A DNA stretch of 64,000 bases from Pseudorhodobacter antarcticus (GCF_900110135.1 NZ_FOCO01000002.1:99508-163507); one strand, 5' to 3'; shown: positions 8,181 through 17,003, counted from the first letter of the stretch. The notes: a model not told the origin generated them from the sequence alone. Made by a program: numbers and translations.

Positions 8181-9470
8181 ATGCAAACCACCTTCACCCC
8201 CGAGCAGCTTAAAGACCCTGCAATTCAACGCAGCAACGAAATTTTGCGCAGTTGCGTGCATTGCGGCTTTTGCACTGCGACCTGTCCCACCTATGCGGTT
8301 CTGGGTGATGAATTGGACAGCCCGCGCGGCCGGATTTATCTGATCAAGGATATGCTGGAACAGGGCCGCCCCGCCGATGCCAAAACGGTGAAACACATTG
8401 ACCGCTGCTTATCGTGTCTGGCCTGCATGACGACTTGCCCCAGCGGCGTGCATTACATGCATTTGGTGGATAACGCGCGGGAATATATTGAAAAAACCTA
8501 TAAGCGCCCGCTGATGGACCGCCTGCTGCGCTGGACCTTGGCGCAGATTATCCCGCATCCCACGCGCTTTCGTCTGGCGCTGTTTGCTGCAAAACTTGGG
8601 CGGCCCTTTGCGTTTTTGATGCCCGATGCACGGCTGCGTGCGATGCTGGAAATGGCCCCCAAAACCATCCCCCCCGTCAGCCGCAACGATGACCCGCAAA
8701 CATTTGCCCCCACCGGCCCGCGCAAATTCCGTGTGGCATTGATGACGGGTTGCGCGCAAAAGGCGCTGAACACCGACATCAACGATGCCACCATTCGCAT
8801 TTTGCAACGCTTGGGGTGTGAGGTGGTCGTGGCAAAGGGCATGGGCTGTTGCGGCGCATTGACCCATCACATGGGCAAGGCGGACCAAGCCCACGCTTCC
8901 GCCGCCGCCAATATCCACGCGTGGATGGGGGAAAAGGCCAATGGTGGCCTGGACGGCGTGGTGATCAACACCTCCGGCTGCGGCACCACGATCAAGGATT
9001 ACGGCCATATGTTTCGCAATGACCCGCTGGCGGCGGATGCGGCGGCGGTATCGGCCATGGCGATGGATATTTCCGAACTGCTGGTCAAAATCGGGCTGCC
9101 CGAAGGCGCACCTAAGGGCATCAAAGTCGCCTATCACGCCGCGTGCAGCTTGCAACACGGCCAGCAAATCAAAAACCACCCAAAGGATCTGCTGAAACGC
9201 GCGGGTTTCACCGTGGTCGAACCCGCCGACAGCCATCTGTGCTGCGGATCAGCCGGCACCTATAACCTGCTGCAACCCGAAATCAGCCAGCAACTCAAAG
9301 CCCGCAAGGTCCAAACGCTGGAGGCGAAAACCCCCGATATCATCGCCGCAGGCAATATCGGCTGCATGATGCAAATCGGGTCGGGCACCAAAATCCCGAT
9401 GGTCCACACCGTCGAACTGCTCGATTGGGCCACAGGCGGGCCAAAACCGCGCGCCTTAACCAATGATTAA
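8181..9470 (+). CDS. glcF: glycolate oxidase iron-sulfur subunit GlcF
   Basis: Electron-transfer subunit of glycolate oxidase, 429 residues. Two 4Fe-4S ferredoxin motifs are visible: C25-x2-C28-x2-C31-x3-C35-P and C76-x2-C79-x2-C82-x3-C86-P. Two CCG (heterodisulfide-reductase-type) domains follow, with GMGCCGAL near residue 230 and HLCCGSAGTYN near residue 352. The protein passes electrons from the GlcD/GlcE flavins to the membrane quinone pool. It is the last gene of the operon; the next gene begins 62 nt later with its own Shine-Dalgarno and unrelated function. Confidence 0.95.
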   Translation: MQTTFTPEQLKDPAIQRSNEILRSCVHCGFCTATCPTYAVLGDELDSPRGRIYLIKDMLEQGRPADAKTVKHIDRCLSCLACMTTCPSGVHYMHLVDNAREYIEKTYKRPLMDRLLRWTLAQIIPHPTRFRLALFAAKLGRPFAFLMPDARLRAMLEMAPKTIPPVSRNDDPQTFAPTGPRKFRVALMTGCAQKALNTDINDATIRILQRLGCEVVVAKGMGCCGALTHHMGKADQAHASAAANIHAWMGEKANGGLDGVVINTSGCGTTIKDYGHMFRNDPLAADAAAVSAMAMDISELLVKIGLPEGAPKGIKVAYHAACSLQHGQQIKNHPKDLLKRAGFTVVEPADSHLCCGSAGTYNLLQPEISQQLKARKVQTLEAKTPDIIAAGNIGCMMQIGSGTKIPMVHTVELLDWATGGPKPRALTND

Positions 9471-9532
9471 CAAACTGCCATAAAACCGCCTCAAACGCCC
9501 CTTACGCCGACCCTCCTATACCCGGAGGTTGA

Positions 9533-10357
9533 ATGACTGTGATAAAAACCCTGTCCCGGATCGCCCTGTGCATCATGCTGGTGTTCGCCGTGCGTGGTGC
9601 GGCCTATGCCCAAGATGCGTCGCTGCACCGCCTGAACACGGGCGATGAAAGCCGGGGCTGGGATGCCGTGGGCCGCTTGAACATGGGCAAACGCAGCTTT
9701 TGCACGGGCGCGTTGATTGCGCCAAACCTTGTGCTAACGGCCGCGCATTGCCTGTTTGACAGTAAAACCGGGGTGCGCATCGACCCCGATCAAATCGAAT
9801 TTCTGGCGGGCTGGCGCAATGGCCGCGCCGCGGCGTATCGCGGCATCAAACGCGCTGTGGCCCACCCCGAATACGTCTATGGCGGCGGCGACAGGCTGAC
9901 CCGCGTCGCCTTTGATCTGGCGCTTTTGGAACTCGACCACCCCATCCGCATCCCCTCCATCCAACCTTTTGAAACCGACCCCTTACCCGCCAAAGGGGAT
10001 GAGGTGGGCGTCGTCTCCTACGCTCTCGACCGCGCCGAAGCGCCCAGTTTGCAAAAACTGTGCCACGTCCTGAACCGCGATGAAAAGCTGCTCGTCCTCT
10101 CTTGCTCTGTCGATTTCGGCTCCTCTGGCGCGCCCGTTTTCTCTATCCGCGATGGCGTGGCCCGCGTGGTGTCCGTGGTGTCGTCCAAGGCCGATTATGA
10201 TGGCGATCAAGTTGCCCTTGGCACCACGTTACAAGGGCCGCTGGAAACCCTGCGCGCGGCGCTGGCCGATGAATCCAGCCCCTTTCAAAAAGCTGACCCC
10301 GCCTTGCGCGCGATGGAAGCGGGCGCAGGCAGCACCGCCAAGTTTGTAAAACCATGA
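9533..10357 (+). CDS. secreted trypsin-like (S1/V8-type) serine protease, paralogue 1
   Basis: A 274-residue exported protease. The start at 9533 has GGAGG 5 nt upstream. An N-terminal signal peptide ends around AYAQ (residue 26). The catalytic triad is visible: His in LTAAHCLFD (near residue 64), Asp in FDLALLELDHP (near 126), Ser in FGSSGAPVF (near 195). The Ser context is GxSGAP rather than GDSGGP, as in the V8-like branch. It overlaps the next, clearly paralogous protease by ATGA. Substrate is unknown; secretion to the periplasm or outside is inferred from the signal peptide. Confidence 0.85.
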   Translation: MTVIKTLSRIALCIMLVFAVRGAAYAQDASLHRLNTGDESRGWDAVGRLNMGKRSFCTGALIAPNLVLTAAHCLFDSKTGVRIDPDQIEFLAGWRNGRAAAYRGIKRAVAHPEYVYGGGDRLTRVAFDLALLELDHPIRIPSIQPFETDPLPAKGDEVGVVSYALDRAEAPSLQKLCHVLNRDEKLLVLSCSVDFGSSGAPVFSIRDGVARVVSVVSSKADYDGDQVALGTTLQGPLETLRAALADESSPFQKADPALRAMEAGAGSTAKFVKP

Positions 10358-11208
10358 TCCGCGCCCTCACCCTCACCCTCGCCCTCCTGCTCGCCACCCC
10401 CGTTACCGCACAAACGGGGGCGCAAACTGGCGCGCAAACCTCCAGCCTCGAGTCCCTCACCCGCCGCGATCAAGTGCTGGGCTGGGAGGCGGTTGGCCGC
10501 ATCGACATGGGCAACGGCGGCTATTGTACAGGCACCCTGATCGCCCCCGATCTGGTGCTAACGGCGGCGCATTGCCTGTTTGACAGCCGCACGCAGGCCC
10601 CATACGACCCTGCCCAAATCCAATTTCGCGCGGGCCTGCGCGATGATAAAATCATCGCCACGGGCCGCGTGCGCCGCGCGGTGGCCCATCCCGGCTACCC
10701 TCCCTTTAGCCCTGTCACCACCAACAGCATTGCCCATGATGTTGCCCTGCTGGAACTGTCCGAACCCATCCCCGCAGGCCGCGCCGCCCCCTTTGCCATT
10801 GCCGCCGCTGCCACCGGCGCACAAATCAGCGTGGTGTCTTACGCCCGCGCGCGCGATGATGCGCCGTCTTGGCAACGCTCGTGCAACATCAGCAAACAAG
10901 ACGCCGCCATTTTGTCCTTTGATTGCGATGTCGATCACGGTGCCTCTGGCGCGCCCGTGTTCGATTTGTCCATGGGCAGGGCCAAAATCATCTCCATTAT
11001 CTCCTCGGGGCGTCGGGAAAAGACAAGAACGGTCAGCTACGGCATGCGCTTGCCCGACCATGTGGACACGCTCAAGGCAGCACTCCGGTCCGGCAAGGGT
11101 GTCATCCTTGCCAAAGGTGATGCGCCCTTGGCCCAAATCCGGCGCATCGGCGTGGGCACGCAAACGGGCACCAGCGCGCGCTTTGTCAAAGCCCGCACCA
11201 CCCCTTGA
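10354..11208 (+). CDS. secreted trypsin-like (S1/V8-type) serine protease, paralogue 2
   Basis: A 284-residue paralogue of the upstream protease, starting in its stop codon (ATGA). Signal peptide ends near PVTAQ (residue 20), directly followed by a short QTGA repeat. The triad appears as LTAAHCLFDS, HDVALLELSEP and DHGASGAPVFD. The two copies align over the whole catalytic domain, including the shared stretch around GWEAVGRIDMGNGGYCTG versus GWDAVGRLNMGKRSFCTG, which indicates tandem duplication. Its stop codon overlaps the -35 of the heat-shock-type promoter for the next gene. Confidence 0.85.
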   Translation: MIRALTLTLALLLATPVTAQTGAQTGAQTSSLESLTRRDQVLGWEAVGRIDMGNGGYCTGTLIAPDLVLTAAHCLFDSRTQAPYDPAQIQFRAGLRDDKIIATGRVRRAVAHPGYPPFSPVTTNSIAHDVALLELSEPIPAGRAAPFAIAAAATGAQISVVSYARARDDAPSWQRSCNISKQDAAILSFDCDVDHGASGAPVFDLSMGRAKIISIISSGRREKTRTVSYGMRLPDHVDTLKAALRSGKGVILAKGDAPLAQIRRIGVGTQTGTSARFVKARTTP

Positions 11209-11233
11209 AACCCGCCCAAACGCATCCCAAATT
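11204..11233 (+). promoter_or_regulatory. candidate RpoH (sigma32) promoter of hsp20
   Basis: CTTGAAA (11204-11210) matches the sigma32 -35 consensus perfectly and is followed after 15 nt by CCCAAATT (11226-11233), which resembles the CCCCATnT -10. It lies about 90 nt before the Hsp20 start and overlaps the stop codon of the upstream protease. The placement in front of a small heat shock gene is what makes the match meaningful. Confidence 0.5.
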
Positions 11234-11321
11234 TGGTTAGCAGGTGCCGCAACGGGCCTGCACCCAACCCGTGGCCCGTCCAAAACCGGAGGGCCGCACG
11301 CATCGCTTTACGGAGGATGAT

Positions 11322-11804
11322 ATGCGTAATTTCGACCTAACGCCGCTTTACCGCGCCACAATCGGCTTTGACCGCGTGGCCGATATGATGGACCGCGCGC
11401 TGACCGCCGATTTGGCCCAGCCCAGCTATCCCCCCTATAACATTGAAAAGACTGATGAAAATGATTACCGCATTTCCATCGCCGTCGCAGGCTTCACCCC
11501 GGACGAATTAAGCGTGGAGGTGCGCGATGCCACTTTGATCGTCGCCGCCCGCAAAGGGGATGAAGATGCGCCGCGCCAATTCCTGCACCGTGGCATCGCC
11601 ACCCGCGCCTTTGCCCGCCGTTTCGCGCTGGCCGATCATATGCGCGTCACGGGTGCCGTGCACGAAAACGGTATGCTGCACATCGAACTGGTGCGCGAAA
11701 TGCCCGAGGCGTTGAAGCCCCGCCGCATCGAAATTGCGCGCAGCCCGCAGCGGCCTATCCAGCCACGCATCGCGAACAATCTGCCGGAAACCGTTGAAAC
11801 CTAA
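11322..11804 (+). CDS. Hsp20/alpha-crystallin family small heat shock protein
   Basis: A 160-residue IbpA-type holdase chaperone that binds unfolding proteins in the cytoplasm. The start is ATG 11322, preceded by CGGAGG 5 nt upstream; an open frame extends further 5' but lacks these signals. The N-terminus MRNFDLTPLYRATIGFDRV is characteristic of alphaproteobacterial IbpA homologues. The alpha-crystallin domain spans about residues 35-130 (YNIEKTDENDYRISIAVAGF and the AFARRFALADHMRV segment). Expression is likely heat-induced from the RpoH-like promoter upstream. Confidence 0.92.
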   Translation: MRNFDLTPLYRATIGFDRVADMMDRALTADLAQPSYPPYNIEKTDENDYRISIAVAGFTPDELSVEVRDATLIVAARKGDEDAPRQFLHRGIATRAFARRFALADHMRVTGAVHENGMLHIELVREMPEALKPRRIEIARSPQRPIQPRIANNLPETVET

Positions 11805-11813
11805 CTTAAAACC

Positions 11814-11852
11814 GGGCGCGCCTGCCTCTTTCATCAAGGGCGGGGCGCGCCC
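11814..11852. terminator. bidirectional hairpin between hsp20 and aruI
   Basis: Perfect 9-bp stem GGGCGCGCC (11814-11822) / GGCGCGCCC (11844-11852) with a 21-nt loop, sitting exactly between two convergent genes; the right arm touches the aruI stop. No long T tract flanks it, so it may act as a weak or bidirectional terminator. Confidence 0.55.
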
Positions 11853-13412
11853 TCAATAATCGCGAATTTCAATCAGTCGCGGCCCGCGCGCGCCCACCGC
11901 CGCCGCCAACTGCGCCGCATCGGGTGCAATGCAAACATAGGGCAAATCACAGGCCCGCGCGAACGCCTCCAATCCCAGCGGTGACGGTGCGCAGCCAATC
12001 ACCTCCGTGCCCGCCGCCCGCATCGCATCGGCAATTTCCCCATATCCGGCGTTGTTCCAAACCAAATAGGTGATGTCCAACCCCTCATCCACCGCCACGC
12101 GCAGCTCTGCTGGCGAAAACTGCAACCCGCCATCGCCAATCAGGCAAAACACGCGGGCATCGGGGGCCGCAATCGCTGCCCCCACCGCCGCCCCCGTTGC
12201 AAACCCCAGCGCGCCATATCCCGTGGCCGCGTTGAACCAACCGCCCGCGCGGTCGTGGTCATACAGCAAATTCCCCGCATAAACCGGCTGCGTGCTGTCG
12301 CCCACTACAATCGCGCCCGGCACGGCGTCCCGCAGCGCTTCCAGCATCGCAATCTGCCCCGGCATGGCCGCGCCAAGGCCCGCCACCTCTGCCCGCGCCG
12401 CCGCCAAACTGGCCTGTGCCCGCGCCGCCCCATCGCCGCCCGCGCGCGCAGGCAAACCCGCAATCAGCGCCGCCACCACCGCCGCCGCATCGCCCTGAAG
12501 GACCACCCGTGCCTGATGCCGCGCCAGTTGCTGACCACAAATATCCACGCGGATCATCCCCGACACATCGGGAAATCCGCCCCGCACATACATGTCATAA
12601 TCGGTCGGCCCAAATTCGGTGCCAATCGCAAGCACTTGATCGGACGCCGCAATCAACGCCCGCACCGCATCCAAACTGGGCGATGCCGCCACCGACAGTG
12701 TCCCTTGGCAAATCCCGCGCCCGTTCACCGTCTGCACCACCGGCGCGTCCAGCGCAGCCGCCAGCCCCGCCACATCCGCCCGCCGTGCGCCCCCGCCCGC
12801 CAAAATCACGGGCCGCCGCGCCGCCGCCAACCAACCCACCGCTTGCGCCACCAAATCGGGGCAAGGGGCTGCCACAGGCACAGGCAGCGGCGCGCCAACC
12901 TCCACCGCCGCCATCCCCATCACATCCACCGGCACCTCAATATGCACCGGGCCGGGCCGCCCCCCCAACATCGCGGCAAAGGCCCTATCCAAACACTGCT
13001 CCAACACCTCCGGCGATGTCACTTGAAAACTGGGGCACAGCGCGCCCACCAACCCCGCTTGGTCGGGCAATTCATGCAACGCGCCCATGCCCAGCCCCAA
13101 ACTGCCCCGCCGATTGACCCCCGAAATCACCAGCATCGGCACGCTATCCGCCCGCGCCTGCGCCATCGCGGTTAGCGTGTTGGTCACCCCCGGCCCGGTG
13201 ATCACAAACGCCACCCCCGGCCGCCCCGAAACGCGGGCATATCCATCGGCCATAAACCCCGCCCCTTGTTCATGGCGCGGCGTCACATGGCGCATCCCCG
13301 ACCCCGCCAGCCCGCGATACAGCTCAATCGTATGCACGCCGGGGATGCCAAAAACCACCTCAACGCCCCGCGCGCGCAGGCCTTGGGTCAACGCCTCGCC
13401 CACGGTCGTCAT
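11853..13412 (-). CDS. aruI: thiamine-pyrophosphate decarboxylase, probable 5-guanidino-2-oxopentanoate decarboxylase
   Basis: A 519-residue ThDP-dependent enzyme of the acetolactate synthase-like family. Start MTTVGEAL at 13412 overlaps the stop of the upstream aminotransferase by 4 nt; an in-frame extension upstream is inside that gene. Visible features: N-terminal pyrimidine-binding domain with the catalytic Glu in PRHEQGAGFMADGYAR (near residue 51), a central domain, and the C-terminal ThDP/Mg motif in IGDGGLQFSPAELR...NNAGYG (near 425-455). AruI decarboxylates 5-guanidino-2-oxopentanoate to 4-guanidinobutanal in the arginine transaminase pathway. The assignment rests on pairing with an AruH-like transaminase and an amino acid transporter; the fold alone would also fit acetolactate synthase or benzoylformate decarboxylase-like enzymes. 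Confidence 0.72.
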   Translation of the reverse strand: MTTVGEALTQGLRARGVEVVFGIPGVHTIELYRGLAGSGMRHVTPRHEQGAGFMADGYARVSGRPGVAFVITGPGVTNTLTAMAQARADSVPMLVISGVNRRGSLGLGMGALHELPDQAGLVGALCPSFQVTSPEVLEQCLDRAFAAMLGGRPGPVHIEVPVDVMGMAAVEVGAPLPVPVAAPCPDLVAQAVGWLAAARRPVILAGGGARRADVAGLAAALDAPVVQTVNGRGICQGTLSVAASPSLDAVRALIAASDQVLAIGTEFGPTDYDMYVRGGFPDVSGMIRVDICGQQLARHQARVVLQGDAAAVVAALIAGLPARAGGDGAARAQASLAAARAEVAGLGAAMPGQIAMLEALRDAVPGAIVVGDSTQPVYAGNLLYDHDRAGGWFNAATGYGALGFATGAAVGAAIAAPDARVFCLIGDGGLQFSPAELRVAVDEGLDITYLVWNNAGYGEIADAMRAAGTEVIGCAPSPLGLEAFARACDLPYVCIAPDAAQLAAAVGARGPRLIEIRDY

Positions 13413-14590
13413 GTCCGCTGCCCGCCCGAAAATTTTGGCGCAAACCGCGCAATCCGCACGCAAGCCTCCGCGATCACATCATCGGGCTGTGTCAAACTCA
13501 CCCGCACCCACCCCCGCAACGCCGCCCCGAACGATGGCCCCGGCATCACCGCGACTCCCTCGGCCTCCAGCAACGCCAGCGCAAACGCCTCGCCGTCCGT
13601 GCCCACATCGACCAGCGCAAACATCCCCGCATCCGGCCTGTGCACCGCCAACCCCGCCACGCCGTCCAGCGCGTCAAACACCAAATCCGCCCGCCGCGCA
13701 AACCGTGCGCACATCCCCACAGCCACCGGCGACCCCGCCTTAATCGCCGCCGCCGTCATATCCGCGATGAACGGCTGGTTGCCAAACAACATGGTTTCGG
13801 ACAGCGGCAACAAGGCCTGCACAAACGCCTCCGGCCCCACGCACCACCCCGACCGAAACCCCGGCGCCGCATGGCTTTTGGAAATAGACGATGCCACAAT
13901 CACCCGCTCCGCCAAATCTGGCAGGTCCAGCGGCGACGCAAAGGTCACGCCCTCAAACACCAAATCCTCATACACCTCGTCGCACAAAATCCACAGATCA
14001 TGTGCCTTTGCCACCGCGCCAATCGCCGCAAAATCGGCACGGGTCAAAACCGCGCCAGTCGGGTTGTGCGGCGAATTCAACATGATAACCCGCGTGGCAG
14101 GCGTGACCCGCGCCGCAATATCATCCGCCGCAACCCGAAATCCCGTATTCGCGCGCAATGGCACAGGCACGGCCACCGCCCCCGTGGCCGCGATCAACCC
14201 TTCATAGGTTGCATACATAGGGTCGCCCACCAGCACCTCATCGCCGGCCCCCACCAACCCCATCAACACCGCATAAAGCGTGGTCTGCGTGCCCGGAAAA
14301 CACATAATTTGCGCCGGCGTAATCGCCCGCCCGCGCCGCGCCGAATACCGATCGGCCAGCGCACGCAGCAGCGCCGCCTCGCCTTGCCCATTGGAATATC
14401 CCGTGCGCCCCGCCCGCATCGCCGCCGCCGCCACGTCCATCAACGCGTCCGGCGTGGCCACATCCGGCTCGCCAATCGTCAGCTCAATCACCGCTCGCCC
14501 CTCGGCCTTCATCGCGCGCGCGCGGGCATGCACCGCCCATTTCGCCCCGCCCAACCCCGCCAAACGCTCCGTCACCGCTGCATATCTCAT
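13409..14590 (-). CDS. aruH: PLP aminotransferase, probable arginine-pyruvate transaminase
   Basis: A 393-residue class I/II aminotransferase, the same length as Pseudomonas AruH as I remember it. The start at ATG 14590 (MRYAAVTERLAG) is chosen because AruH-type proteins begin MRYS/A...; upstream residues are unrelated. Motifs: YSNGQGEAALLRALADRY, the NSPHNPTG loop (near residue 169), the PLP-binding lysine in SSISKSHAAPGFRSGW (near 235), and the carboxylate-binding Arg near GWVRVSL at the C-terminus. It would convert L-arginine plus pyruvate to 5-guanidino-2-oxopentanoate plus alanine, feeding AruI encoded next. Divergent to an ABC transporter operon only 78 nt away. Confidence 0.75.
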   Translation of the reverse strand: MRYAAVTERLAGLGGAKWAVHARARAMKAEGRAVIELTIGEPDVATPDALMDVAAAAMRAGRTGYSNGQGEAALLRALADRYSARRGRAITPAQIMCFPGTQTTLYAVLMGLVGAGDEVLVGDPMYATYEGLIAATGAVAVPVPLRANTGFRVAADDIAARVTPATRVIMLNSPHNPTGAVLTRADFAAIGAVAKAHDLWILCDEVYEDLVFEGVTFASPLDLPDLAERVIVASSISKSHAAPGFRSGWCVGPEAFVQALLPLSETMLFGNQPFIADMTAAAIKAGSPVAVGMCARFARRADLVFDALDGVAGLAVHRPDAGMFALVDVGTDGEAFALALLEAEGVAVMPGPSFGAALRGWVRVSLTQPDDVIAEACVRIARFAPKFSGGQRT

Positions 14591-14668
14591 GCCAATCGCC
14601 CCCAAATTATGGCTTGCACAATCACGCCTTGGCGGGTGTACTGCAATGGTGAACTTGATGATGGACCC

Positions 14669-15442
14669 ATGACTGCACCAAACACACCCAGCGTTGAGGC
14701 GATCCGCGTGGAACGGTTGCACAAATCCTTTGGCCCACTGGAGGTGCTTAAAGGCGTCAATCTAACCGCGCATCAAGGCGATGTGGTGGCGATCATCGGC
14801 GGCTCCGGCTCCGGCAAATCCACCATGCTGCGCTGCATCAACTTCCTTGAAACCCCCACCTCCGGCCGCATTATCATTGGCGGGCAGGAGGTTGCCTTGC
14901 GCCCAGATGGCCAACCCGCCAACCGCAAACAAATCGAAAATCTGCGCCAAAGCCTTGGCATGGTGTTCCAGCAATTCAACCTGTGGTCCCACAAAACCGT
15001 GCTGGAAAATTTGATCGAGGTGCCGACCCAAGTCCTAAAAATCCCCAAGGATCAGGCGATCACCCGTGCCCGCGCCCTGCTCGACCGGGTCGGGCTGGCC
15101 GATAAGGAAAACACCTATCCCGCCTTCATGTCGGGGGGCCAGCAGCAACGCGCCGCCATTGCCCGCGCCCTTGCCATAAACCCCCGCGCCATGCTGTTTG
15201 ATGAACCCACATCCGCACTCGACCCCGAATTGGTGGGTGAGGTGCTGGGCGTCATCCGCGATCTGGCAACCGAAGGCCGCACCATGATCCTTGTCACCCA
15301 CGAAATGAAATTCGCGCGTGAGGTGGCAAGCCACGTCATCTACCTCCACAATGGCGTGATTGAGGAGGAGGGGCCACCCGACCAATTGTTCGCCGCGCCA
15401 AAATCTGAACGATTGCAACAATTTCTTGCGACTGTGGGCTAA
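14669..15442 (+). CDS. polar amino acid ABC transporter, ATP-binding protein
   Basis: A 257-residue HisP/AotP/GlnQ-type ATPase. Walker A is GGSGSGKST (near residue 42), followed by Q-loop MVFQQFNLWSH, signature SGGQQQR, Walker B MLFDEPTSALDP and H-loop VTHEM. The NLWSHKTVLENL stretch is typical of the histidine/arginine/ornithine subgroup. It leads a four-gene transporter operon and is divergent from aruH, which points to arginine or another basic amino acid as substrate. Start ATG 14669 is 79 bases from the aruH start, so the two promoters must share this gap. Confidence 0.9.
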   Translation: MTAPNTPSVEAIRVERLHKSFGPLEVLKGVNLTAHQGDVVAIIGGSGSGKSTMLRCINFLETPTSGRIIIGGQEVALRPDGQPANRKQIENLRQSLGMVFQQFNLWSHKTVLENLIEVPTQVLKIPKDQAITRARALLDRVGLADKENTYPAFMSGGQQQRAAIARALAINPRAMLFDEPTSALDPELVGEVLGVIRDLATEGRTMILVTHEMKFAREVASHVIYLHNGVIEEEGPPDQLFAAPKSERLQQFLATVG

Positions 15443-15457
15443 TTCCTCGCCAATATT

Positions 15458-15490
15458 ATCAAAAAACGAACAAATCAAAAAACGAACCAA
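15458..15490 (+). repeat. tandem 16/17-bp direct repeat before binding-protein gene
   Basis: ATCAAAAAACGAACAA (15458-15473) is followed immediately by ATCAAAAAACGAACCAA (15474-15490), 18 nt before the start of the substrate-binding protein gene. It is A-rich on the coding strand and sits in the only sizeable gap of the transporter operon. It could be an unstructured ribosome stand-by or enhancer region that raises translation of the binding protein, or a regulator site. Confidence 0.6.
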
Positions 15491-15506
15491 CAGAAGGAGA
15501 CTACAA

Positions 15507-16265
15507 ATGAAAAAACTAACCCTCACCCTCGCGGCCCTCGCCCTTGGCACCGCCGCCTATGCCGAACCCGTCAAGGTTGGCATCGCCTCTGAACCCTATC
15601 CCCCTTTTGCCGCGCCCGATGCCGCTGGCAACTGGACAGGCTGGGAAGTGGACATGATCAACGCGGTCTGTGCTGCCGCCGAAATGGACTGCGTGATCAC
15701 CCCCGTCGCATGGGATGGCATCATCCCTTCGCTAACATCGGGTCAGGTCGATGCGATAATGGCCTCCATGTCGATCACCGCAGACCGGATGCAAACAATT
15801 GATTTTTCGAACAAATACTACAACACCCCCACCGTGATCATCGCAGCCAAAGGCGCTGGCATCGCGCCAAATGCCGAAGGGTTGGCAGGCAAAATCCTTG
15901 GTGTCCAAGTCTCCACCATCCACCAAGATTACGCGCAAACCCATTTCAGCGGGGCGCAAATCAAGCTTTATCAAACCCAGGATGAAGCGAACCAAGACCT
16001 TGTCGCAGGCCGCATTGACGCCACCCAAGCCGACAGCATCGCGCTGGATGCGTTCCTAAAATCCGATGCCGGGGCGTGTTGCGAAATGATGGGTGCTGTG
16101 CCCGATGATCAGGCGATCTTGGGCCAAGGTGTGGGCGTCGGTCTGCGCAAAGGTGACACCGCGCTGGCCGAAAAATTCAACGCAGGCATCGCCAAAGTTA
16201 TCGCCGATGGGACGTATGACACCATCTCCGCGCCCTATTTCGACAGCTCGATCTACGGCGGCTAA
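15507..16265 (+). CDS. polar amino acid ABC transporter, periplasmic binding protein
   Basis: A 252-residue SBP_bac_3 (HisJ/ArtJ/AotJ-type) protein. The start at 15507 has AAGGAGA 6-7 nt upstream. Signal peptide ends at AYAEP (residue 18). The mature N-terminus VKVGIASEPYPPFAAPDAAG and the WDGIIPSLTSGQVDAIMASM segment are typical of the family, and ITADRMQTIDFSNKYY forms the conserved ligand-proximal strand. Acts in the periplasm delivering substrate to the two permeases that follow. Basic amino acid specificity is inferred from the neighbouring aruHI genes. Confidence 0.9.
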   Translation: MKKLTLTLAALALGTAAYAEPVKVGIASEPYPPFAAPDAAGNWTGWEVDMINAVCAAAEMDCVITPVAWDGIIPSLTSGQVDAIMASMSITADRMQTIDFSNKYYNTPTVIIAAKGAGIAPNAEGLAGKILGVQVSTIHQDYAQTHFSGAQIKLYQTQDEANQDLVAGRIDATQADSIALDAFLKSDAGACCEMMGAVPDDQAILGQGVGVGLRKGDTALAEKFNAGIAKVIADGTYDTISAPYFDSSIYGG

Positions 16266-16268
16266 CCC

Positions 16269-17003
16269 ATGTGGGAAGCGCTGATTACGGCGTTTCCAAC
16301 CCTCAGCCTGCTGGCATGGTCGCCACCGGGCTGGGGGGCCAACCTTATGCGCGGTCTGGCCAATTCCATCCAGATCGCCCTTGGGGCTTACGCCGTTGGG
16401 TTGATCATCGGCACCGCAGGCGCGTTCGGCAAACTGCACGGCGGCCCCGTCACCCGCGACCTTTTGGCGGTCTACACCACCGTGGTGCGCGCCGTGCCCG
16501 AACTCGTCCTCATCCTCATCCTTTATTTCGCCGTGACCGATTTGGTGAACCAAGCGATGGTCGCCTTCGGCTACGCCCGCATCCAAATATCGGGCGTGGC
16601 GGCGGGCATCGCCGTTCTTGGTGTCGTCCAAGGCGCCTACGCGACCGAAGTTATTCGCGGCGCTATCCTCGCCGTGCCCGCAGGCCAGCTAGAGGCCGCG
16701 CGCGCCATGGGCATGCCGCCAATGCGCACCGCATGGCGCATCACGCTGCCCCTGATGCTGTCCAACGCCATCCCCGGCCTTGCCAACCTGTGGCTGATCG
16801 CGACCAAGGATACCGCCCTCTTGGCCATCGTCGGCTTTGCCGAACTCACGCTGCAAACCCGTCAAGCCGCATCATCCACCAAGGCATTTCTCACCTTTTT
16901 CCTCGCTGCCGGGGCGCTTTACCTCCTCATCACCCTCGTCTCCACCCTCATCTTTGCAATCATCGAACGCTGGGCGCGGCGCGGCCAACGGCCCAGCACA
17001 TGA
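16269..17003 (+). CDS. polar amino acid ABC transporter, permease 1
   Basis: A 244-residue inner-membrane permease of the His/Glu/Gln/Arg/opine type with about five helices. The cytoplasmic EAA loop is visible as AGQLEAARAMGMPPMRTAWR (near residue 140), the docking site for the ATPase. It starts 3 nt after the binding-protein stop and overlaps the next permease by ATGA (17000-17003). Corresponds in position to HisQ/AotQ. Confidence 0.9.
   Translation: MWEALITAFPTLSLLAWSPPGWGANLMRGLANSIQIALGAYAVGLIIGTAGAFGKLHGGPVTRDLLAVYTTVVRAVPELVLILILYFAVTDLVNQAMVAFGYARIQISGVAAGIAVLGVVQGAYATEVIRGAILAVPAGQLEAARAMGMPPMRTAWRITLPLMLSNAIPGLANLWLIATKDTALLAIVGFAELTLQTRQAASSTKAFLTFFLAAGALYLLITLVSTLIFAIIERWARRGQRPST

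Noticed and set aside
12255..13175. Long plus-strand open frame of 306 codons opposite aruI
   Set aside because: The product is dominated by Arg, His and Pro with no hydrophobic core, as expected for the antisense of a GC-rich gene with biased codons; aruI on the other strand has clear ThDP motifs.
13640..14668. Apparent 5' extension of the ABC ATPase gene
   Set aside because: It is antisense to aruH, Arg/His-rich, and the conserved ATPase N-terminus begins at 14669.
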